Shown here in pieces: positions 7,558 to 14,100 of a stretch of 17,247 bases of DNA (the stretch's first letter is position 1; each line of letters starts with the position of its first letter). The notes under the pieces are model-generated. The model searched no databases, was not told the DNA's origin, and was given only the letters and a program-made list of their open reading frames with translations. Position numbers and translations under genes: made by a program. This stretch comes from CAYWNA01 sp964459305 (lineage in GTDB: Bacteria > Planctomycetota > Planctomycetia > Pirellulales > Pirellulaceae). The stretch covers positions 1 to 17,247 of the forward strand of contig CAYWNA010000279.1 of the NCBI GenBank assembly GCA_964459305.1. Reading direction: 5' to 3'.

Positions 7558-9003
7558 ATGCATCGTCATCGGACATTTCTTGTTGTCTTGTTTTCCCTCT
7601 CTGTCTTGTCTCCTTGCGCGGCAGGCGAATTCCCCGTCGAGAAGTGGAATGCCTGGCGTCAAGATTCTACCTGCTGCTACCCCCAGCAGACGTGGCTTCA
7701 GTACGCGACGCCGGAGCAAGCCGGATGGTCCTCCGAGAAACTCCAGAAGGCGCGGGAGTACTTTGATTCGACTGACTCGGCCGCAGTCATGATCGTTTAC
7801 GACGGCGCGGTACTAGCCGCCTGGGGCGACGTCGAGACGCGGTACATGTGTCATTCCGTTCGAAAGAGCCTTCTGAGCGCACTGTACGGGGTCCACGTGC
7901 AGGAAGGCAACATCGACTTGAACAAGACGATGGCGGAATTGAACGTCGACGACGAGCCTCCCCTGACCGACGCGGAAAAGCAAGCACGCGTCGTCGATCT
8001 TCTCAGGTCCCAATCCGGCATCTACCACCCGGCCGCCTATGAAACGGCGAAAATGAAGGAGCAGCGGCCCGAGCGAGATAGTCATGGGCCTGGCGAAAAG
8101 TTCTGGTACAACAACTGGGACTTCAACGCCCTGTGTACGATCTTCGAGCAACAGACAGGCACCAAGGTCTTTGAAGAGTTTCACAAGCGATTCGCCGTGC
8201 CGCTGGAGATGGAAGACTATCGAGTGAAGGATGGCTACTACCACTTGGAGCCGGAACACTCCATTCATCCGGCCTATCCGTTCCGCCTGTCGGCCAGGGA
8301 TATGGCCCGACTTGGTCTGCTGTATCTTCGTGATGGAAGGTGGCAAGACAAGCAGATCCTCACGGAACGATGGATCCGAGAAAGCACCGCTTCACACTTC
8401 AACGAAGGCGACACCACCGGCAACCCCCATTACGCATATGGCTACCTGTGGTGGCGAATTGTCGATGGGCCCTTCAAAGAGCTTGGGATGTACTCGGCCC
8501 GCGGCTACGGTGGTCATGCAATCGACGTTGTGCCAATCGCGAATCTTGTATTGGTCAATCGTGTGGAAACTTTTTGGGATCTGAGTCTTCCCTTAGAGCT
8601 AGAGAAAATGCGAGTACAGACGTCCGAGCGTTTCGAGCTTCTGAATCTGATCTTGCAGGCGCGGACCTGTAAGCCGAATCACGAACCCAAGCTTATCCCT
8701 CTGCCTGCCTCGCCCAAACGCGCCGACATCATCGAGCTTGACCCGCGCGTTCTCTCCAAGTACGCAACAGAGTACAACTTTGAAGATTTCGAACTCCGCG
8801 TCAAAACAGTAGGTGATGGCCTGTCGATTTGCGGTCCCGGAATAGGTGACTTCAATCTCCTTCCGCTTTCGAAGACGAAATTCCTCATGGAGGACATTGA
8901 GACGCCCGTTATTTTTGATCTTGGCGAGGATAATAAGCCTGCGGGTATTACCATCGGGGCCGCGCCGGGCAAGATAATCCAGGGGCGGCCTGTTTCGCCG
9001 TGA
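7558..9003 (+). CDS. Exported serine hydrolase, class C beta-lactamase/penicillin-binding fold
   Basis: I chose ATG 7558 (481 residues) over the earlier 7477 because GGAG at 7547-7550 is well placed and the protein then begins with a signal peptide, MHRHRTFLVVLFSLSVLSP, cleaved near CAAG/EF. Motifs of the beta-lactamase (PF00144) family are visible: SVRK at 100-103 (nucleophile S100, K103), YNN at 184-186, and a GYGGHAID segment (about 317-324) in place of the KTG strand. Such proteins act as esterases, D-aminopeptidases, 6-aminohexanoate-dimer-type hydrolases or beta-lactamases, and the sequence does not decide between them. The last 100 residues (PRVLSKYATEYNFEDFELRV, then 'F.L.PLSKTKFLME') resemble the DUF3471-type beta-barrel often appended to these enzymes. 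It diverges from the transglutaminase gene; shared regulation is possible but unproven. Confidence 0.9.
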   Translation: MHRHRTFLVVLFSLSVLSPCAAGEFPVEKWNAWRQDSTCCYPQQTWLQYATPEQAGWSSEKLQKAREYFDSTDSAAVMIVYDGAVLAAWGDVETRYMCHSVRKSLLSALYGVHVQEGNIDLNKTMAELNVDDEPPLTDAEKQARVVDLLRSQSGIYHPAAYETAKMKEQRPERDSHGPGEKFWYNNWDFNALCTIFEQQTGTKVFEEFHKRFAVPLEMEDYRVKDGYYHLEPEHSIHPAYPFRLSARDMARLGLLYLRDGRWQDKQILTERWIRESTASHFNEGDTTGNPHYAYGYLWWRIVDGPFKELGMYSARGYGGHAIDVVPIANLVLVNRVETFWDLSLPLELEKMRVQTSERFELLNLILQARTCKPNHEPKLIPLPASPKRADIIELDPRVLSKYATEYNFEDFELRVKTVGDGLSICGPGIGDFNLLPLSKTKFLMEDIETPVIFDLGEDNKPAGITIGAAPGKIIQGRPVSP

Positions 9004-9045
9004 GCGATCGGCATTCGCTCCGAACCGGGCCCGACGGTGTACCTT

Positions 9046-9068
9046 CGTGGGGCAGGTTTCCAGCCCGT
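9046..9068. repeat. Half-site of the 'TGWKP' repeat family
   Basis: The segment cgtggggcaggtttccagcc, continuing to 9068, matches one arm of the 5004-5067 hairpin with a few changes, and its complement reads STGWKPAPR. No matching second arm lies nearby, so it is a single, unpaired copy. It is 43 bases past the serine hydrolase stop. Confidence 0.7.
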
Positions 9069-9111
9069 GCTGAGTTGGACAGTACCATTTTGTGTTGCAG
9101 CCCCGCGAATT

Positions 9112-9176
9112 AGTAACCCGAAGCGTAAGCGAGGGATTTGCCGCAACGGATTCCCTCGCTTACGCTTCGGGTTACT
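9112..9176. repeat. Perfect 25-bp hairpin, 'TRSVSEG/LAYASGY' repeat
   Basis: Arms 9112-9136 and 9152-9176 are perfectly complementary over 25 bases (core acccgaagcgtaagcgaggg) with a 15-base loop that itself holds a small ccg/cgg stem. In frame it reads VTRSVSEG, loop, SLAYASGY, a phrase I recognise from many planctomycete intergenic regions. The perfect arms suggest a recent copy or active maintenance. It lies 57 bases before the alpha-oxoamine synthase start, in its leader or promoter region. There is no T-run for intrinsic termination. Confidence 0.93.
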
Positions 9177-9232
9177 TTAGGACGCCAAAGTGGAGCTTTC
9201 GATTGAGAATCGCCAGACGGAGAATGGCAAGA

Positions 9233-10342
9233 ATGCACGTAATGCAAAGCCCGCCGGGGGCAAGGACCGTGATCGACGGCAGAGAAGTGGATTATTTCTG
9301 CGGCTGCGGCTACTACGGCTTGCAGGGCCATCCGGAAATCATCGACGCGGCCTGCAAGGCCGTCCGGCAGTACGGCATGGGCAGCGCGACGGCGCGCTCG
9401 GGATTAGGAAACAACCCAGTCTTGCTCGATGTGGAAAGGAACGCCGCGAAGTTCCTCGGCGCGGAGAGTGCGCTATATTACGTGTCCGGATACTTGGGAA
9501 ACACCGTATTGCTCCAGGGCTTGAGGGATGACTACGACGTCATTTTCTACGACAGAGAATCCCACTACTCCGTCTTGGACGCCATCGCGGTGGCCGGCAA
9601 GCCGGCCGTTGCGTTTTCCCATCGGGATGCCGATGACTTGAAAACCCAAGTCGCGCGGCACTTGAAGCCGTCGCAACGACCAGTCGTGATCTGCGACGGC
9701 GTTTTTCCCGTATCCGGCGAACTATCTCCGATTCCAGAGTATGTCGAGGTATTAGAGGCGTACGACGAGTTCACGATCTGCGTCGACGATGCTCATGCCA
9801 CCGGCGTGATCGGAGAACAGGGACGAGGCTGCTACGAGCATTTTGGTCTTTCAGGCTCGCGACTCTATAGCTCCGGGACTCTGAGCAAGGCATTAGGTGG
9901 GCATGGCGGAATCATCGCGGGGGACACGAGCCTAATCGAGCGGCTGAAAGAGCAGTCGACGATACCTAATGGTTCCAGCTCTCCTCCCACGCCGGCCGCG
10001 GCCGCATCGGCCAAGGCCCTGGAAATGCTCCAGGAGAATCCTGAGCTTAGAACGCGTCTCTGGGATAACACGATCTACGCCAAGGGCCGACTGCGGGACC
10101 TTGGCTTCGGCCTCAATCAAACGCCCGTGCCAATCATCTGCCTATCGTCCAAGAATGTCGATCTGGCAACACTACCCGACCGACTGCTCGACCGAGGCAT
10201 CGCCATTTCCCGCTTCTACTCCGGCGGAGATGCCTACTCCAGCGTCCCCGAGGGTGGAGCCGTCCGAATCGCCATCTTCTCCAGCCATACCAAGCAGCAA
10301 ATCGACCGACTGGTCGAGGAGATGGCCCGGATCGTTTGCTAG
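9233..10342 (+). CDS. PLP-dependent alpha-oxoamine synthase (AONS/KBL family)
   Basis: The 369-residue enzyme belongs to the alpha-oxoamine synthases (8-amino-7-oxononanoate synthase, 2-amino-3-ketobutyrate CoA ligase, 5-aminolevulinate synthase, CqsA), which join an amino acid to an acyl-thioester with loss of CO2 or cleave the reverse. Visible are the Gly-rich start DYFCGCGYYGLQGHPE, the PLP-stacking His in ESHYS (H111), DDAHATGVIGEQGRG with D185 and H188, the PLP lysine K219 in SSGTLSKALGG, and the substrate-carboxylate Arg in VRIAIFSSHT (R345). ATG 9233 has GGAGA ending nine bases upstream. The same frame is open back to 9092, but that extension is encoded by the hairpin repeat and is almost certainly not translated. 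DRESHYSVLDA departs from the usual '.LNHAS..DG', so the substrate may be unusual. No biotin or threonine-degradation genes are adjacent, so no specific reaction is assigned. Confidence 0.9.
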   Translation: MHVMQSPPGARTVIDGREVDYFCGCGYYGLQGHPEIIDAACKAVRQYGMGSATARSGLGNNPVLLDVERNAAKFLGAESALYYVSGYLGNTVLLQGLRDDYDVIFYDRESHYSVLDAIAVAGKPAVAFSHRDADDLKTQVARHLKPSQRPVVICDGVFPVSGELSPIPEYVEVLEAYDEFTICVDDAHATGVIGEQGRGCYEHFGLSGSRLYSSGTLSKALGGHGGIIAGDTSLIERLKEQSTIPNGSSSPPTPAAAASAKALEMLQENPELRTRLWDNTIYAKGRLRDLGFGLNQTPVPIICLSSKNVDLATLPDRLLDRGIAISRFYSGGDAYSSVPEGGAVRIAIFSSHTKQQIDRLVEEMARIVC

Positions 10343-10577
10343 AAGCACCAAATGGAATCCATGCTCGTCAGCATTCACTTTGGAATTTGACGAATGGTTA
10401 GGCCCCGCCGGGGAAAGGGAAGGCGGGTATGGGGAGGGAAATCGTGTGTGTAGCGGCGAACGTGATCCTCCCCGGACAAGCCAGGGGCACCCAACGCGCC
10501 AAAGCGTGAAATCTCATTCATCACGCACACGATCCAGACGTAGGTAAGCTGTCCATTGCGCGAAATTGGCGCTGTGT
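10343..10577. other. Intergenic stretch without a recognisable gene
   Basis: No frame here gives protein-like sequence with a start and ribosome site. It holds G/C-rich segments such as ccccgccggggaaagggaag (10402-10421) and a tcctccccggacaagccagg stretch (10467-10486), which resemble low-information intergenic filler repeated in planctomycetes. The minus-strand reading through it (GALGAPGLSGEDHVRR) looks like a repeat phrase, not a protein. Confidence 0.5.
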
Positions 10578-10743
10578 GTTTAGGGCCGCCCCGTTGGGGC
10601 TTTTGGGATTGGATGATCCGCGTCGGTAGGAATTTGGCGGCCCCGGTCCCCAGGGTTGCGCGACGTTCGCACGGCTCACGCCGCGCAACCCAGGGAATGC
10701 CACCATCGACCACCCGCAAACCCCCAAGCGGGTGGCCCTAAAC
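10578..10743. repeat. Nested inverted repeat (REP-like), beside a transposase remnant
   Basis: Outer arms 10578-10599 and 10722-10743 pair at 19 of 22 positions, both containing gtttagggcc or its complement. Further in, gatgatccg (10612-10620) is complementary to 10743-10751. An inner hairpin pairs 10649-10662 (cccagggttgcgcg) with 10682-10695 (cgcgcaacccaggg) at 13 of 14 positions. The whole lies 13 bases upstream of the start codon of an IS200-type transposase remnant, which suggests a REP-type or element-end structure mobilised by that transposase. The inner arm shares cccagggt with the hairpin at 16660-16712. Confidence 0.8.
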
Positions 10744-10756
10744 GGATCATCGAGCG

Positions 10757-10889
10757 ATGCCCAAGTCATTGGCGAACGTGATCATTCATGTCGTCTACAC
10801 ACACCAAACACCGCAGGCCGTGGCTAGACGATTACGGCTTCCGCTCGGAAATGTACGCCTACGCAGGAACCTTGAGCGCATACCCTTGA
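10757..10889 (+). pseudogene. IS200-type (Y1/REP-associated) transposase, 5' remnant with frameshift
   Basis: From ATG 10757 the frame reads MPKSLANVIIHVVYTH, the characteristic N-terminus of IS200-like Y1 transposases ('MaqSL..v.vHivFsT'). The sense then continues one frame over as RPWLDDYGFRSEMYAYAGT, matching the next family segment ('rPwl.d..r..lhaYlagtl'), before a TGA at 10887-10889. So a frameshift near 10797-10805 and a truncation have killed it: only about 44 of some 150 residues remain, and the HUH motif and catalytic tyrosine are gone. It adjoins a nested inverted repeat upstream and another gene fragment downstream. Confidence 0.75.
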
Positions 10890-11048
10890 CTCTACAACTA
10901 CCGCCTGTTCGATCGGTATAATCGAAATGTGGCGAGCTTAGCCGTGCGGGGTGACGACCAGCCTGGTTGGCGGCCGGAACGGTTCGGACGCAGCTCGTGG
11001 GGCTGCACGGTCGATTTCCGCTTTCCCGTGGTCAAGCTCCTGGATTAC
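10890..11048 (+). pseudogene. Internal fragment of an Rpn/PD-(D/E)XK-type (YhgA-like) protein
   Basis: Directly after the transposase remnant's stop, the same frame reads YNYRLFDRYNRNVASLAV, RGDDQPGWRPERFGR, SSWGCTVDFRFPVVKLLDY. I recognise this as the middle of a family of 'cytosolic' or transposase-like proteins with the Rpn-type PD-(D/E)XK nuclease fold ('YRLfDRY.rpvvSLAvL.Dd.p.WrP..fg....G......fp.vKLLdy'). Both ends of the gene are missing: there is no start codon with a ribosome site, and family similarity stops at about 11048, 55 bases before the kinase stop. It is therefore a relic. The assignment is from memory of the family pattern. Confidence 0.65.
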
Positions 11049-11102
11049 GTCGAACGGGTTGAGGAAACGAGAAGGACAAAGAGTCGAAGACGAAGGACAG
11101 AA

Positions 11103-14100
11103 TCAGTTGCCGTCCAACCGATCCAGTTCGGCTTGGGCCAATCGACGAACGAGGGAGCCATCGGAGGCATCGTCGCGGGCGGTCTCGAAGATCGCGGCAG
11201 CTTCCTTCTGATTGTCGAGGCGCAGGAAGCGATGGCCCAGGACATAGGCCAGCGGCCCGCGTAGGGCCGGTTGATCCTTCAGCGAAGTCTTCAATCCGCC
11301 CCATCCGGTGAAGTCGATGACGCCCTGCCAGGCGAGTGTGAGTTGGACCACCCTGTCTTTGTTGAACGTGCCCGTACGGAATGCGGCTTCGAAGAAGTCT
11401 TCGACCAGCTTCTCGGTCAGTGTTTCCTGATCGGCCGAGCGGTCTTCCGGCAGTGCGAACTGGTACACGGCTTCGGTGAGTGCAGCCACAGTTGGAAGCC
11501 GGTAGCGGTCGGGCAGCGTGATGTCCTCGAACGCCAACTGTCGTGCCCACTCGCGGCGTTTTTCGCCTTGCCACATTCCGCGGACGATCGAACCGAGGAC
11601 CTGCCGTTTGTTCCCAGCGGATTCCAGTGCCTTCAACATGATGACAATCGGCGAATCCTCGCTCGAATCGCCAAAGCCGCTTTGGAGAATCAACTCGGCA
11701 AGTTCGTCAGACGTGTTGCCGGTCAGCGAGTACAGGATGCTGATCCGTGTCAGTGTGCCGTGCGATCCCTTCTTCTTTCGCAGGATCTTCTCTACCGGAG
11801 CCAGACCCTCCTGCCAGATCTTCTGCGCCTCGGCCGTGTCGCCCTGGTCTTCGTGAAGGAACCCAAGCACCCCACGTGCGTCGGTCATGTGGTTCAAGTC
11901 GAGCTGGTCACCGGGCAAGAGTCGTAAAATCTCCTCCAGGTCTTGTTGGGCTGCGTCGTTGTTGCCCATTTTGGCTTGGATCTTCGCACGTGCGGGCAGC
12001 AGCCGGACGTGCTTCTGACTGTAGATCCCTTGTTCCTGGTCCTGGAACAGGTAACGGTTGATCACCGACAGGGCTTCATCCAGTTGCCCCGTCAACCGCA
12101 GCAACCAGCAGTATTCTTTTACATCACGTCCTGTGGCGTCCGGCCCGATTGCATCCAGAACTTGCTTGCCGACGTTCGTCGCTTTGTCCAAATCACCGGC
12201 CATTCGGTAAGCACGTAACAGTCGCCATTGCGTCCGCACGTCCGGCTCGCCGAAAAAGCCTTCGAGCATCACCAAACGTTCCAGATCCTGGACCAATCGT
12301 GGATTGTGCCTGAGGGTGTTTCCCATGCCGCCAGTGTATTCATACCGGCTGTGATAGGCGTCGAGTATCTGCTGACGGAGTTCGACGGGAATGATTGCTG
12401 CCAACTGCTCAAACTTCACGCGGCTGGAGATATTTCGGAAAATAGCCTCGGCCCGCCCCAAACGCCCTTCCTTCGCATGATGCAGCCAAAGCTGGCAGGC
12501 GGCCCGCACAGGCCATTTGTCGCCGCTTTCGGCGGCCACTTCCTCGAACATCTTGATCGCCTGGTCCTCGCGGCCGATCGACGCCAGACAGAGCCCCGCT
12601 TTGAATTGTGCTTCCAACCCAGCCGCCGTGCCCACAGACTCACGGGCCTGAGCCTGGTAATGCTCCAGTGCTTGTTCGTGCTGTCCCTTGCCGAATGCTT
12701 GATCTCCCAGTTGCAGACGGCTGGCGACTTCGGGCAGAGCCTGCCCGGAGACCTTCAGTCGCTGCAACCCCACACCGTTGGGCCAATGCAGAGCGACCTG
12801 CTGTTCAGCTTCTGTGATCGGGAACAGGTCTTCGAAGGTGATCGGCGGCAGATCGTTGACGCGAATGCTCAGCCGTTCCCCGTTGCGTGTGGCCGCCAAT
12901 CGCAGCGGGCCATCTGGCATGTCCGCCGGCTTGAAAACGCTTTCGCGTAGTGTGGAACCGTTGCGGAGCAACTGCACGCGATACTCGGTCGGCCGTTCCG
13001 GCGTCTCCGTCTTCGGCTGGTCCGGTAGGACACCACGCCGAGCATCCCACACTCTGATGCTGCCGTCAAATCGACTTGATGCGAGCATTTTGCCGCCGGG
13101 CGAGAACGCCAGTGCAGTGACATTGTGCTCATAGGGATGGAACGTTGTTGCAGGTTGAAGTGCACCAACGTCCCAAAGTCGAATCCGCGGAGGGCTACCA
13201 AATCGACCTGCCAGCGTTGAACCGTCGGGAGAAAACGCCAAAGCCATGCAGTAAGATGGGTCGATATTCGATTTCTCTTGGCCTGTCTTCGTGTCCCAGA
13301 GCACAATACCGTCCGATCCCGACGCGGCCAGCGTACCGCCATCAGAGGAGACTACAACACTGAGTACCTTCTCATCGCTTTCCCCTCGAAAGGACTCTGA
13401 ACCGGTTGAGAGATCCCACACGATCACAGCACCGTCTTCCCCTCCGGAGGCGAGGCGTTTTCCGTCTGGAAAAAACGCGAGTGCCAGGATATTCTTGCCA
13501 CGCCCCTTCAGTTCACTCACTGGGGTTTTCGTATCCATGTCGAAAAGCACGATGGTGTCTTGCTGGCCGAACGGCGTATAGGCAATCAGCCGAGCGTCTG
13601 GAGACAGTGCCGCCCGAAAACTCATGTCGGGAAAATCATCTGGATTAGCGTCTCCGCTCTCGGTATTGATTGAGTAGGATCTCGTGTGTCCTAAGGCCAT
13701 CACATGCCGATTGGCTGGTGTGAAGAAGACGGAATGGATGCATGTTTCGGCGTCGAATGTCCAAATACGTTCGCCCGTGGCAACATCCCAAAGTTTGACG
13801 TTACTATCCTGGCCCGCAGACGCCACTAGCGATCCGTCGGAAGAAAACGCCATCGCCAAGATTACCTTAGAATGCCCAGCCAACTGATGCAGCAGGCGTG
13901 GCGGGCGATCATCTTCTGCTTCGTCGCTTGCTGACGGTGCCTGCTTGGAGAGCACGCGGCGGCTGGCGTCCCAGAGACGGACGGTGTCGTCGAGACTCAC
14001 TGATGCCAGATACTTACCATCGGGAGAAAACGCGAGAGACCGTACCTGGTCCGTGTGGCCCTTCAGTGTTGCGATGGGAAGCAAAGTCCTTGTATCCCAA

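Noticed and set aside
9112..9176. CRISPR repeat or attachment site
   Set aside because: There is a single inverted pair without direct repeats, spacers, cas genes or an integrase in the window.
9092..9232. Longer N-terminus for the alpha-oxoamine synthase
   Set aside because: The extra residues are encoded by the hairpin repeat, while ATG 9233 has a well-spaced GGAGA and fits the family start.
10375..10719. 114-codon open frame on the minus strand
   Set aside because: It reads through the nested inverted repeat and resembles known intergenic repeat phrases, not a protein.
12228..12950. 240-codon open frame on the plus strand
   Set aside because: It is antisense to the sandwich and TPR-like part of the giant kinase and has no recognisable protein pattern.
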